The notes: a model not told the origin generated them from the sequence alone. Numbered from the stretch's first letter, positions 23,825 through 64,000 are shown. The stretch: DNA of 64,000 nt from Lepus europaeus (GCF_033115175.1 NC_084837.1:69897266-69961265), one strand, 5' to 3'. Made by a program: numbers and translations.

Positions 23825-24500
23825 CAATTTTTTATTTATTCATTTGAGAGTCAGAGAAACAGACATTCAAACATACACACACACACAAACCCACACACAA
23901 ACATACATACATACACACAGAAAAAGAGACTTTCTATCCTCTGATTTTCTTCCAAAATGCCCCTGATGACTGGAAGGGGCTCAGCCAAGCCCAAAGTCCA
24001 GAGTTGAGAACTCAACCCAGGTCTTTGACACTGGTGGCAGGGACAGAATTGCTTGAACTATCACCACCGCCTACTGATGTCTGTGTTAGCAGGAAGCTGG
24101 AATCAGGAGCCAGAGCTGGTTATCAAACATGGCTACTCTGACATGGTACAATGCATCTTAACCACTAAGTCTGGGCCGGCACTGTGGCCTAGTAGGTAAG
24201 CTCTGCCTGCGATACCAGCATCCCACATGGCGCAGGTTTGTGTCCTGATGGCTCCTTTTCTGATCCAGCTCTTTGCTACTGTTTGGGAAAGCAGTGGAGG
24301 ATGGCCCAAGTCCTTGGGCTCTCTGCACCCATGTAGGAAATCTGGGAGAAGCTCCTGGCTTTTGGCTTTGGATCAGCCCAGCTCCAGCCGTTGCAGCCAT
24401 TTGGGGAGTGAAACAGCAAATGGAAGACCTTTCTCTCTGTCTGTAACTCTACTTCTCAAATAAATAAGTAAAATCTAAACAAAAATCCTACTAAGCCAAA
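23825..24500 (-). mobile_element. Antisense C-type SINE split by a sense SINE
   Basis: An old antisense copy runs 23825-24170 and its last head bases (CCAAATGCCACCAC) reappear at about 24497. The break carries a sense SINE with a short CCACTAAG/CCTACTAAG duplication. The usual CT run is replaced by a CA-rich stretch on the plus strand (23866-23918). Confidence 0.7.
24175..24482 (+). mobile_element. C-type SINE inserted in an opposite SINE
   Basis: Sense copy with head GGCCGGCACTGTGGCCTAGT and tail AAATAAATAAGTAAAATC. It forms a head-to-head inverted pair with the element it interrupted. Confidence 0.85.
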
Positions 24501-24949
24501 TGCCACCACTTTGATTCCTTTCTTGTGCTAATAAATTACATTAAATGGTTCCAGTTTACCTTATGCGAAGCCCAGGCACCTTTTCCACATTTCAGACGCA
24601 GGCTCTTCTAGCTTTAATAAATCATGCCTTAAATATGAGAGACTTTCAATTCTTCAGTCCAAGGATAAGCAGAATATGACTTTCTGAATAATAACTATAG
24701 GTCAAAGAAATTGGCAGGTGAAATAAACTCAAAAACTAACACCCAAACCCTAAAAGCAGCCACATGCCCTAAAAGTTCCCAAATCTCACAGAGCCCTAAC
24801 TAACCCTTCTGTCTCCTGTTGAATCTCTTGCAATAAAACCCTTTGAGATCCAAAATAGATCATTTCATATTAACACTCTCTCTTTTATCCCTTTTATTAA
24901 ATGCATTTAAGTGGGAATTTCCAGCATGACCCTGTGGAAGCACTCACCA

Positions 24950-25365
24950 GACATGCGAAGTCCAGTCTCAGTTCTGCCACTATTAGGGCTACATAACTTT
25001 GGACAAATTATCTAGTTTCTTTGGTCTTCAGTGAGGGAACTAACCAGAGGGCTAGTATTGTGCTTTTCAATTCTAGTGACCTATGAATAATAAATGTACC
25101 TGGAAACCCAGAGATCTGAGATGAATGAGGATTTAAGAGATAATGAAAAGTTTTCAGATTAGGAGCCTAAATTCAGAAATTTGATTCTCATGTTGGCCCA
25201 CCCAACAACCAGCTTTATGAGCTATATAGTTACCTAAGTGCAACCTATTTTCTATATGTAGAATCAGGGATACAGAAACTCATCCTGCACAGCTTACAGG
25301 AATGTTGGGAGGATCAATGACATAAATAAAAATGAAAGCACCTTGAAAATATAAAACACTGTTTA
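24950..25365 (-). mobile_element. MIR-like fragments, antisense
   Basis: About 24955-25050 ('CAGTTCTGCCACTATTAGGG', 'TTTGGACAAATTATCTAG') and about 25190-25365 ('GTAGAATCAGGGATACAG', 'GGAGGATCAATGACATAAA') resemble reverse-complement MIR. Diverged, so borders are rough. Confidence 0.55.
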
Positions 25366-25754
25366 AAAGGGCCTTGTTTTTATTATTTCTAATCTTCATT
25401 AGGGTAGTAATAGAGATTCTCAAACTTTAAGAAGAAATGGTTAAGTTATTTAGTCTTTCAAATCTTCAGCTTCCTCATTTCAAAATGAGAATACAAAACC
25501 AAGTAATTTTAAAAGCCTTCCCAACTAAAAAGTTCTGACTCTATGATCATTGAATAGAGGAATATAACAGGAGATAAATCAGTACAAAAATGTTTGTGTC
25601 AATTGAGCCCACAGAACTGTCAAATATATTAAGCAGAATGAACTAATATTTATTAAAAGCACTAAATTACATGTTTTACATGTTTTTCATTTATTTGATA
25701 CTTTTTATCAATCCTTTAAGTTTGGGATTACTATTTCCATTTTATTTATTCATT

Positions 25755-25985
25755 ATTTACTATTTGTTTGTATTTGTTTGAAAGGCATAGAAACAGAAAG
25801 AGATCTTCCATATGCTCATTTACTTTCCAAATATCCCAAAGAGCCAGAGATGGGACAGACCAAAGCCAGGAGCTAGAAACACAATTCAGGTCTCCTGGGA
25901 AGGTGGAAGAGACCCAAGTATTTGATACAATACTTGCTGTCTCTCAGAGTGTACACTCCAGAGCTAGCCATTTCAGTGAGATTCC
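25755..25985 (-). mobile_element. Antisense C-type SINE, old, head truncated
   Basis: Tail-side motif TATTTGTTTGAAAGGCATAG, then 'GCCAGGAGCTAGAAACAC' and 'GACCCAAGTATTTGATAC'. The tRNA-like head is not recognisable. Confidence 0.65.
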
Positions 25986-26590
25986 CAGATATTTTCCATC
26001 TCCTAGGAGGGGGCTTCAGAATGTTCAAGAAAAAAATGAATTGAAAAACAATGCACATTTTCCATGAACATTTAAAACCATCCTCGTAGCAGATTATGAA
26101 CACATTTTAGTTGACTATGGATATTCTGGACCAAAACCTCACCTCCAGGAAGATCTTTGTACCTCAGTTGGTAAAAAAAGTGTAGGGCTGGCACACTTTG
26201 TAGTCAGTTCATAGTTTGGCCCAAGATATCTCACTGCCCAGCTCAGCTAAATTTGCTGAGAATTGTATATGCCCAGACAGCAGGCATCTCCTTTGTGAAC
26301 CAGACTTCAGAAGGGCTCCAAAGATAGACACACAAATACGAAGTGTTCCATTTGTCTGCTAGGGAAAGCATTTAGATCTTCAATTTTGGTGACTAGAATA
26401 TAATAAGGCCAGATCTTCATTTCAAAAAGAATAAAGGGTCTCAAAAAACAGAAAGCAAGCACACAAAAATTTATGAATTGTGAGTGTTGTTTCTGAAAGT
26501 TCATCTCCAACAAGTTTTTCAGACACCAACTAAATTAAAATATTATTTCTAATGTTGCTAAAGAGAAATTCTATTAAACAGAAGTGTCTT

Positions 26591-26946
26591 TATTTATTTA
26601 TTTATTTATTTATTTATTTTGACAGGCAGAGTGGACAGTGAGAGAGAGACAGAGAGGAAGGTCTTCCTTTGCTGTTGGTTCACCCTCCAATGGCCACCGT
26701 GGCCGGTGCGCTGCGACTGGCACACCGTGCTGATCCAATGGCAGGAGCCAGGTGCTTCTCTTGGTCTCCCATGGGGTGCAGGGCCCAAGCACTTGGGCCA
26801 TCCTCCACTGCACTCCCTGGTCACAGCAGAGAGCTGGCCTGGAAGAGGGGCAACCGGGACAGAATCCGGCGCCCCAACCGGGACTAGAACCCGGTGTGCC
26901 GGCACCGCAAGGCGGAGGATTCGCCTATTGAGCTGCGGCGCTGGCC
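26591..26946 (-). mobile_element. Antisense C-type SINE, young subfamily
   Basis: Near-consensus. Its tail appears on the plus strand as ten TTTA units, a tail microsatellite. Perfect 12-bp target duplication CAGAAGTGTCTT at 26579-26590 and 26947-26958. Confidence 0.95.
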
Positions 26947-26958
26947 CAGAAGTGTCTT

Positions 26959-28084
26959 CATGCATGCCTTTCACTCATGAATTGTGTGCCTTAGACCTTT
27001 GAGTGGAAAGAGGCGTTACCATCTGTATTTTCAGAGCTAAAAACAATATAAAACTATAAAAGGCTAGTTATAGTATGCATACAACACAGAAATTTCATGA
27101 AATGCTAATCCTTCTAGGACTAGATATCAGGTGTTGTAGCTTGATCATCCCCTAACTTCCCTCTCCCAAGAGCTTCATCAGGGAGAACAGAAGGAAAGGT
27201 AGAGGTGCATGTCTCCAAACGGCTTGCTCCTGTTACTTTACCCACCTGTTTAAAAGGACTAAATCAGGTTCACCTTTCAAGGTTGGCTTTATGGATGGTG
27301 TAATTTCATCCATATCCCCCAAAACCATCTCCCATCTGCTCCAGAAAGTCTGAATCCCCTTAATAGAAAACAAAGACTTTCATTTCACAGTTAGAGATAA
27401 AAGCTATAGAATGAAAATGTCTGGTTGATGTAAGACCAAGACTAAAACTAATTCGCACTACACTGTAGCCAGACGGGAAGTCAGCAAGAAAAAGGAAATT
27501 GACTGGTATCAGAGACACTCACAGTCTTTGATAGAGGAGAAAGGTTACAGAATAAATAGGAGACTCTTGAAAGAGGGTGGGGGATGGCAAATCACAGTTC
27601 ACAACTCCTGTCTTGGTTCTGATGAACTAACTTGTTTTGGGTCCCAGCCCTATCCTAGCTGTCCCCAGTAATGCTCTAAACAAACAGCCTCATCTTGCTA
27701 AATCTAAAAGGTGACTAATTCCTATGCCCAGAATCCTTATATGGGAAGTCAGAACCCTTTGTTGAACAGAGAAAAATGCCTTGAACTGACGGCCTTCAAA
27801 AGCAGATTGAGTAATAGGTACATACTTGTAATTCTGTCCCTATTTCTGATATAGCTTCATGACATTTACCTGACCGTCAGGCATGATATTTCCCTAAGAG
27901 CTTCTAAAAGGGTTTACTTAGGTATCTCCAGACTGTTTTCTATAACATACATTTGCTCAGCAAAACATTCCCCCAATTTTAATAAGCATAGTAGCTCTCT
28001 CAGTCTCTGAAGACTGACCTCAAAATCCTCGATGTGACTTAGTAAAAGTCACCAGCCAATTGCAAACATTGCTACAATGGGAAA
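26959..28084. other. Intergenic between CTXN2 and SLC12A1, nothing recognised
   Basis: Single-copy-looking sequence with mixed composition. No exon or repeat that I can name; a distal regulatory element cannot be excluded. Confidence 0.4.
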
Positions 28085-28305
28085 AGCTAGCACTGTGTAC
28101 AAACCAGTGCTGTTCTAAACTCAACACAAATTAATTCATTTAACTTTCAGAAGAACTCTACAAGATAGGTACCCTCATCCACACCTACATTTGCCAGTGA
28201 GAAAATAACTTGCCCAAGTTCACATAGCTAGGAAGTAGCCAGGCAGGATATTAATTTAGCATTTTGACTCCAGAGTATTACTCTTAACCGCTATATTACA
28301 CCACA
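28085..28305 (+). mobile_element. MIR SINE, sense
   Basis: Well-preserved ancient tRNA-derived SINE: 'GTGCTGTTCTAAACTC', 'ATTAATTCATTTAACTTTC', 'AACTTGCCCAAGTTCACATA', 'GCTAGGAAGTAGCCAGGCAG' and 'CTCCAGAGTATTACTCTTAA' appear in MIR order. Confidence 0.85.
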
Positions 28306-28979
28306 ACTGAGCCACTACAGCCACTGGAAATCACTTGGATAATTTCTCATAAGTCGTAAGAAGCACTCATTCAATCATCCTGATGGAAAACCAATGGTAG
28401 AACCTGCAGGGAGGAATTGTTTGTGCTGTCTTAATAATCGCCAATTCCCACAATCCAGCAAAACCTGTTCCTCAACAAAACTCAAAAAAATCTGGTTTGA
28501 TAAAAGTACTTTTCCGGGTAGGACACAGGTCATTTAGTAGTACAACTAGGAAACTTACCCACAATTTGATTCCTGCTTGAAATCATTTTCCACTTGAAAC
28601 CATTTGTTAGATCATTGATTCTACTCTCAATCTTCTCACTTCCAATGCAAACAAAAATCAAGGTGATATTGTATAAACAACATGAAACCATTTCGGACAC
28701 CATTTTATACTTACAAAGTACAGATATTATCTCTGGAGGACTATACGTTGGTATACATGCTGAAGTCCTAGAATACTAGGACTCATCCTGCAACTGTGGG
28801 ACCCAATTTAGCCTTCCAAGATGGAAGCAATGTGCACATTTTTGGAAGGATTGCTATTGAGCAATCCAATTCGCCTTTTAAATTAAAGAAATGTTATTTT
28901 ACTTCCTACCTAAAAGGATTAATGGTTCACTAGTAGTTACTCCTTGATGTGGTACTTAACATTCCCTGGGGGCTGATGA
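28306..28979. other. Upstream flank of SLC12A1, nothing recognised
   Basis: No repeat recognised. HNF1-like half sites (for example GATTAATGGTTCAC near 28918) occur but are too weak to call. Confidence 0.35.
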
Positions 28980-29150
28980 CTGGGTGGGGCTTATAATACT
29001 ATTCCAGGCCAATCATTGCAAAGCCATCTCCTTCAAGGGAGGTGCTAACCAATGAGAAGAAACCTAATGTTCCAAGCTGAAAGCCAAATGCTCCATATAT
29101 GCCTGCATGATGCTGAAGCAGGTGCTTCTTCAACAGAAGGCTCCTAGGTG
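28980..29150 (+). promoter_or_regulatory. SLC12A1: Candidate SLC12A1 promoter and non-coding first exon
   Basis: Two CCAAT-type motifs (GGCCAATCA about 29008 and AACCAATGAG about 29047), a TATA-like TTATAATA at 28991 and another, CCATATATG, at 29093 precede a strong splice donor, CTAGGTG|GTAAGT, with GT at 29151. Together they would give a short untranslated exon spliced to the acceptor at 30319. Kidney NKCC2 transcripts have a 5' UTR upstream of the coding exon in other mammals; placing it here is inference. Confidence 0.3.
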
Positions 29151-30319
29151 GTAAGTTAAACATTTCCAGGCAGAATGAAAATCTCACTTCATATAATATC
29201 CTAATGTAGGTTCTGAGGAAAGGGGTAAAGGTGAGGATGTCAAGGATTATGAAGAGAGTGAGATGCTTTGCGAAAACGAAAAAGCTACGTTTCACTTATA
29301 ATTTCCACAGGAAAGGTTGAGTTGAAATTGAGTTTGTTATTCAAAGAAGTAGCTTAAATAACTGCAAGAGAAAGGCAAGTTTTATTCGTATTCATTTCAT
29401 CTTTCCAGAATTTTCTTCAAAAAGGCAAATTTTATTTTATCAACAAAGAAATATTATTCTACAAAAAGTGTTTTAAAGAGAGCTTATAGCATGCAAGTAT
29501 AAAAATTGTTATGTACTCTATTGATCTTACAGTCAAAAATAAACTGAATTATTGAGAGTATTTCATTAAAGGGAGTCAGAAGAATATGATTAGTTTACCT
29601 AAATATATTAATATGGCATTATTAACAGCAATAATATATTTTCTGACCCCAAATACTCATATTTTTTAAATGCTCCAAAATAACATTTGCAAAACAAATA
29701 TATAAGCAAATGAAACATTTTGAATGCTAGTAAATCTCCAAGAATTTACATAGACAACATCTTACAAGACGCATTGTTAATTCACATCCTAAAAGGTACT
29801 TCATATTTCGGGTAGATAACAAAATATTTCTGAAATAAAGTTATTATGAGAGTATGTACAGATTTTTGTAAACTAGCAAGAATGTAATTTTTTGAAGTTT
29901 TCCATTTTTATTATTTTTATAATATGTGTATTTCTATCAGTCATTAAAAAAACTTTGCAGTTTCAGCATTTACTACTGTCAATAAATGATGTTTCAAGGT
30001 TAGAATATTCTCATCAATTCTTAATCAGTAGAATTGTATCTTCTGAAAATCATATTGAATCCAATTGTACAGATTCCAAGTGAATAATACAAAACAGAGG
30101 TAATATTTCAATGACTCTATCAGAAATTCTGTTTGCTTAAATAGTCCCCAGATTATTATAAGATTTAATTACTCAGTTGACAAAGGTTCTTGAACAGGTA
30201 ATTTTTAGTGAAATTAGTTTAAAAGTATATATCTTGTAAAAAAAACCCTATGCTTTCCATACCTCACCCCCACTTAAATATATATGTATTACTTGAAACA
30301 AGCTTAATGTTTTTTTCAG
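29151..30319. other. Presumed 5' UTR intron of SLC12A1
   Basis: AT-rich, repeat-poor sequence ending in a good acceptor (GTTTTTTTCAG at 30309-30319). Confidence 0.35.
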
Positions 30320-58666
<28,347 letters not shown>

Positions 58667-59004
58667 AGGAGCCACTGCTGTGGTACAGAGGGGTAAGCCA
58701 CAGCCTGCAATGCCAGCATCCCATATGAGTACTGGTATGAGTCCTGGCTGCTCCACTTCCAATCCTTCTCACTGCTAATGGCCTGGAAAAGCAGCTGAAG
58801 ATGGCCCAAGTGCTTGGGCCCCTGCCAACCACATAGGAGACTCAAATGAAGTTCCTGGCTCCTGGCTTTGGCCTGGCCCAGCCCTGGCCATTGTAACCAT
58901 TTGGGGAGTGAACCAGAGGGTGGAAGATCTCTGACCTTGTCTCTGTCTCTCCCTCTCTGTCTCTGTAACTCTACCTTTCAGATAAATAAATAAATCTTTA
59001 AAAA
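58667..59004 (+). mobile_element. C-type SINE, older subfamily
   Basis: Head GGAGCCACTGCTGTGGTACA, full body, tail GATAAATAAATAAATC. Confidence 0.88.
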
Positions 59005-59165
59005 ATGAATGAGAACATGAAACATTCATGAACAAGCAAGTAACAAAAAAAAATAAACCCAACTGCTTTAACATTACCCTTATACTATATTTTATGATAT
59101 GTACCATTAAAAGCATCGTATTAGTTAGGATTTTGGTTTGAATGCTTTATAAAAGATCAGTAACA

Positions 59166-59450
59166 GGCCAGCGCCACGGCTCACTAGGCTAATCCTCCAC
59201 CTTGGGGCGCTGGCACCCCGGGTTCTAGTCCCGGTTGGGGCGCCGGATTCTGTCCCAGTTGCCCCTCTTCCAGGCCAGCTCTCTGCTGTGGCCAGGGAGT
59301 GCAGTGGAGGATGGCCCAAGTGCTTGGGCCCTGCACCCCATGGGAGACCAGGAGAAGCACCTGGCTCCTGCCATCGGATCAGCGCAGTGCGCCGGCCGCA
59401 GCGCACTGGCCGCAGCGGCCATTGGAGGGTGAACCAACGGCAAAGGAAGA

Positions 59451-59482
<32 letters not shown>

Positions 59483-59514
59483 ACTGTCCATTCTGCCTGT
59501 CCAAAAAAACAAAA

Positions 59515-59573
<59 letters not shown>

Positions 59574-59604
59574 GAAGGAAGGAAGGAAGGAAGGAAGGAA
59601 GAAA
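59166..59604 (+). mobile_element. C-type SINE, young, with expanded tail
   Basis: Near-consensus young copy. Its A-rich tail has become a long GAAA then GGAA tetranucleotide array reaching 59604. Confidence 0.93.
59517..59602 (+). repeat. (GAAA)n(GGAA)n microsatellite
   Basis: About fourteen GAAA units (to about 59572) followed by about seven GGAA units, pure within each block. Confidence 0.95.
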
Positions 59605-60748
59605 TTGGAGTTCACTGCCCATCCAATGCTCCAAAAGGTAGCCCAGGAACTCAGATGACCTCTCCTCTTTTACTACTACCTTTGAGTTTGCCCTCATCTG
59701 CAAGGTCCAAGAAGAATGATCATTTCCAAGACAATATTCTAACTCATAGGAGGAGAATGAGAGAATAGAGAGCAAACAGTTGCTGGAACTTGAATGTACA
59801 GCTTCTATTGACATCTTACTAACCAGAATTTAGAATTATGACCACATCCAGTTTCCAGAGAGTTTGAGAAATGTAGTCCCTAATGGGACAGCTATGTGCC
59901 CAAATAAGATTTTAGGAGTCTGTCCAATCAAAAGGAAGGAAATGAGCAGAATAAATATAGGGGACAATAAGGACTTTGTACCACATACACAAAAAGTAGA
60001 AGACACAGTTTTTGCTTCAAAAATTTATAATCAACTTCAGAAGACAAAACAACTTTTCAAGAGTCATCAGAAGACTTGCATAAATTAACACCAAATGTGC
60101 TACCCTAGTGGGTTGTGAAATAGTTTTACAAACAATTGTTAGGTTAGTCAGAGATGATTTCCTAAAGGAAGTAACTTTTGAACCTGGACTTAGGTAAAGG
60201 CTAAATACGATTGGTGAGGAAATTCAAGGGTTTCCCAGGCTGAGAAGAAAATAAGAACACTCCAACATAAGAAAATCTTGAGAAGTCTCTTATGTTTCAA
60301 CTGGAGACATCTTATATAGCTGGATAAAGGAGAGAGGAAACAACTTTGGCAGGATCTGAGTGAGAGGTACTTGGTTTAGCATGAAAATGGATCTTTTGCC
60401 TTTGGTTTTATTCATTGCTGTATCCTCAGAACAAGTAAGACATTGATAAATATTTATCAATATATAAAACCATTTGGATTTGTTATAGAAGGACCCACAG
60501 TGTCATAATAAATACTTTAGCAGAGACATGGGGTAAAAAAGATTATGCTGCAGTCAGAAAAGTTATGAAACTTCTTCAAAATGATTCAAGTAATATTGGT
60601 GCCTAATGAAACAGCTATGGATGTGGAACTTCCAGTTTGTCAGCTCTGTAAGACTATCAGAGGTCATTTACTAAGTATTTCTGTAAACTGTAGATACAAG
60701 TTTAAATGAAAAAATGTGCTTTGTAAAGACTCTTTAAAAACAAGTTTG
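59605..60748. other. SLC12A1 intron 8; old repeat remnants
   Basis: About 60120-60300 ('TTCCTAAAGGAAGTAACTTT', 'GTTTCCCAGGCTGAGAAG') and about 60395-60480 ('TATTCATTGCTGTATCCTCAG') look like L2-like remnants. No exon 9 sequence seen. Confidence 0.4.
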
Positions 60749-61102
60749 TGCCGGCGCCGCGGCTTACTAGGCTAATCCTCCGCCTTGTGGCGCCGGCATA
60801 CCAGGTTCTAGTCCCGGTGGGGGCACCGGATTCTGTCCCAGTTGCCCCTCTTCCAGGCCAGCTCTCTGCTGTGGCCAGGGAGTGCAGTGGAGGATGGCCC
60901 AAGTGCTTGGGCCCTGCACCCCATGGGAGACCAGGAGAAGCACCTGGCTCCTGCCATCGGATCAGCGCAGTGCGCCGGCCGCAACGCGCCGGCCCCAGCA
61001 GCCATTGGAGGGTGAACCAACGGCAAAAGGAAGACCTTTCTCTCTGTCTCTCTCTCTCTCACTGTCCACTCTGCCTGTCAAAAAAATAAAAAATAAAAAT
61101 AA
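60749..61102 (+). mobile_element. C-type SINE, young subfamily
   Basis: Near-consensus. Perfect 13-bp target duplication AAAAACAAGTTTG at 60736-60748 and 61103-61115. Confidence 0.96.
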
Positions 61103-61309
61103 AAAAACAAGTTTGCATCCAGTGCCTAGTTGTCAGTTCCGCTTAGCTAGCATTTACTAAGTATTCATATCATGTACCAGAAAAAGCAAAGAATTTCATC
61201 TTTGTTGAAGGTGGAGACAGACTTACACTTTAGGAGTCAGAACAAACAAAAATAGAGCAATGTTCAAGGAAAAGAGAAACAAAAATTACTGTCCCACCCC
61301 AAAAATTAA

Positions 61310-63000
61310 GGGAAGACTTTCAGTGGAGGTGATACTCAATCCAGATTTCAAGGGTTGAATAAGAATTTGTCAATAGCACAAAGAGGAGAGGGATATTGCA
61401 ACCGAAGGAATGGGTTATGAAAAAGCACAAAGAAAGATGTTGGTGGGAATTATTATATGTGCAGAATGCAATATATATAATATTTCCATCAATATATTGA
61501 TAAACATATTTATAAAGAATTCTATATATCTCAAACATTCTTGGAATAAACAAAGAACTAAAGCATGTTATCCCTGTCAAAAAAAGGCAAGACTTAAAAT
61601 CTCCTTCTGCAAAAAAAAAAGCAATAGCTTGATGTGGGATTTTTATGCTAATAAATAATTCTATTTATATTTATAAATCTATAATGAAAAATCTCCAATT
61701 TTGAATATATATGTAAAGAAAGTACAGAGAATAGTCTGTAATGGTTTTCAGGACATGTACAGTATGGTATTGTGATGAAATGTTGCATTCTTTTCATTTA
61801 AAAGTACAATTAAGCTTAAAGTTTAATATGTACACTATTGTGTAATTGTGTACTTTTAAATAGAACTCAGAGGCCCTTTAAACTGCACACAATAGACTTT
61901 GGATATTATCTCAAAACTAGCTAGAGACATTCAGAAGGTTAGATAAGTCAGTAACATGATCATACATGTGTTTCAGAAAAAGCTCGCTAGTAGCTTCTAA
62001 AGGATGGATTAGAGAGTGGGGGGATGGGGACAAGAAGCAGAAAGATTAGTTATACCATGTCACAGTAGTCTGACAAGAGATGACATGGGCCTGAATTAAG
62101 ACCTACAGGAGAAAAGTATCAAAAGAGTTGTTTTTTATTAGAGTTAGGAGAAAAAAATGGAAAGAGTATGTTTTCAGTAAGGAAACATTGTGTATCACAA
62201 TCAAGTACACAATTACAAAGTTATCCCCAAATGGTTCTTTATTACAACTAATGTATTCTGATATTTTCATATCAGTTCTACTATACTTTATTCTTTTTAA
62301 ATTTTTTTTTATTCATTTATTTAAAAGGCAGAATTATAGAGAGACAGAGAGAGATTTTCCATCTGCTGGTTCACTCCCCAAATGGCCAGGGCTGGACTAG
62401 GCTAAAGCCAGGAGCCAGGAGCTTCTCCTCAGTCTCATGTGGGTGGTAGGGGACCCAACAGTAGGCCATTCTCCATTGCTTTCCCAGGCCATTAGCCGGG
62501 AACTGGATTGGAAGTAGAGCACCTAAGACTTAAACCAGCACCCATATGGGATGCTGGCACTGCAGGCAGTGGCTTTCCCGCTATGTTACAACACCAGCCC
62601 CTATATTATACTCTTCTAAAGCTGGTTGTAATCTACTGAATTGACTCCACGGTATAGCAGATGGGACGAGGGAAAGGAAGCTCAGATTTGGTCATTGTGT
62701 TGACATGACAGAAGGACATTAGAGTGGAGAGCTAGATTTATGGGTAGCTAGATTTATGAATCTGCAGATCTAGAAATGAAGAAAGTCAGAAATAGGAAGC
62801 CATAGCGTGGTTGAGCTCAATCAGGTATGTACATTGGAGCATTCTGGGAAACAAGGATTCAAATTATTAATGGTATAAAGGGAGATCATGAAGGGAGAAG
62901 AGAAAGAGCTAAATAAGAAGCAGGGCAAACCAAGAGATAGTGAGAATTTAAAAGTCCAAAGAGAATCATGCTTTGAGCAGGAGTAACACAGTCAAAAGCC
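61310..63000 (-). mobile_element. L2-like ancient repeat remnants, antisense, interrupted
   Basis: Pieces at about 61310-61445 ('GGAGGTGATACTCAATCC', 'GAATAAGAATTTGTCAATAG'), 61890-62110 ('AGTAACATGATCATACATG', 'AAAGGATGGATTAGAGAGTG') and 62640-63000 resemble in order an old mammalian LINE read in reverse. Heavily diverged; family name from memory only. Confidence 0.4.
62295..62602 (-). mobile_element. Antisense C-type SINE, old
   Basis: Tail 'TTTTTTATTCATTTATTTAA', 'CTGGTTCACTCCCCAAATGG', head ending TACAACACCAGCCCC. Imperfect flanks CTATACTTTATT / CTATATTATACT. Confidence 0.85.
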
Positions 63001-64000
63001 AGAATGGTCATGCGTGTTAAGTACTAAGATAACAATATGTTGGGAAATGGCAAGGAGACTTCAGTATATGTAGATAATGTTTCTATTAGTGATACTATAA
63101 ATAAAAGATAATGCAGTTCAGTTGGGTAAATATTTACTGTTTAAACACTACAGAACTATGCAGGATGCTGACCTCTGCTCATAGTCTCATAAGCCTTCTC
63201 AAGATGACACTTCAGGTTGCCAGTGACAGAAAACAAGAGCTGGCACAGGGGCTTCTACAAAGTCCCTGAACCTTCTAGTCACAAAGAACATAATAGTAGA
63301 TTATCATAAATATGCATCTAGGAAAATATTTTTGGAAATATTCAAGTCTAACTGAGAGGGTTAAATTGTGATTTCAGAGCTGCAACATTAGGGTGGGGTT
63401 GACCTATTCAATAAGCAGCAAGATTGCTTATATTCTGTCCTTAGGAAAAACATGTTTAATGAAAAATATGGAAGAAGGTTGGATTTGGGAGTACTACTGA
63501 GGAATGGAAACCAACACTGAGAGTGAAAACCAAGAGTTTTGTCAAAGTCATGAGCCCTGTTTAACGATAGCTAGATAAGACAATGTGACTACAAGATCAT
63601 ACATTAATATAATTTATATGTTAATGTGTTAGGGTCAATTAGATTCTCATGTAATATCTATGTGGTAATTCTAGAGTTTGTAGTAGATAACTGTAAATAA
63701 AAAGAAAAAATTTTAAAGATTTTGGGTTTTATGTGCAAGACTACCTTCTGTATTCACACTTCTTATCCTTATTTTTTCTTCCTAAGTCAGTTCTTCACAT
63801 CTCACTTATATATCAAGAAACTCTTAATCTCCAAAATAAATGTCAAAATGTAATATGAACTGGAGAGACTGAGGGGAGCCCATTTCAGCCAGAATTCCTC
63901 CTTCCTTTCCTATACTGCTCACATCACACCAGCTACATTGACTTTTGGAGAGAACTGTTTGGAAGGAAGACATTGGATATTCGTATATCAGAACAAGCCC
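63001..64000. other. SLC12A1 intron 8, right edge, nothing recognised
   Basis: AT-rich intronic sequence to the window end. I looked for the next SLC12A1 exon and did not find it, so the gene continues outside. Confidence 0.5.

Noticed and set aside
59125-59814. 229-codon open frame on the minus strand
   Set aside because: It runs through the antisense of a young SINE and the GAAA microsatellite, which has no stops in that frame. Residues are SINE-derived and repeat in other copies across the window.

Overview
This is vertebrate nuclear DNA, almost certainly from a lagomorph (rabbit, hare or pika). The evidence is about 35 copies of the tRNA-derived lagomorph C-type SINE, in an older form and a younger GC-rich form, together with lagomorph-type L1 3' ends. 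The genes are split by introns with GT..AG borders and the non-coding DNA is AT-rich. The N-terminal phosphosites of the transporter encoded here fall at Thr99, Thr104 and Thr117, the numbering used for rabbit NKCC2.

Two protein genes are recognised, both on the plus strand, in the order CTXN2 then SLC12A1 known from other mammals. CTXN2 (cortexin 2) has its whole 81-residue reading frame in one exon at 23326-23571. A CpG-rich patch at about 15.5-15.9 kb ending in a good splice donor is a plausible promoter and first exon for it. SLC12A1 (NKCC2, the furosemide-sensitive Na-K-2Cl cotransporter of the kidney thick ascending limb) starts at 30518 and runs off the right edge. Coding exons 1-3, the three alternative exon-4 cassettes (order B, A, F) and exons 5-8 are all present with intact splice sites and compatible phases. 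They encode residues 1-405, from the cytosolic N-terminus through transmembrane segment 6.

Layout. 0-15 kb is intergenic and repeat-rich: an ancient L1 interrupted by a younger L1 and three SINEs (1.4-4.6 kb), a stack of nested SINEs (4.7-6.2 kb), and a young L1 that landed in a SINE tail with its 5' part inverted (11.6-13.9 kb). 15.5-23.7 kb is the CTXN2 unit. 23.7-30.3 kb is the intergenic interval and probable SLC12A1 promoter. 30.5-64 kb is SLC12A1, whose introns carry SINEs, MIR fragments, hAT (MER5-like) fragments and L2-like remnants.

The most interesting observations are: the exon-4 cassette triplet, in which every cassette is 96 nt so double inclusion would stay in frame; an unassigned 126-nt exon-like open segment at 46240-46365 that lies between exons 3 and 4 and fits both neighbouring phases; a 68-bp segment shared by the inside of a SINE and a site 2.6 kb away; and the inverted L1 with a precise target-site duplication, whose body carries degenerate gag-like zinc knuckles. 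No bacterial-type features, CRISPR arrays, rRNA or functional tRNA genes were seen.
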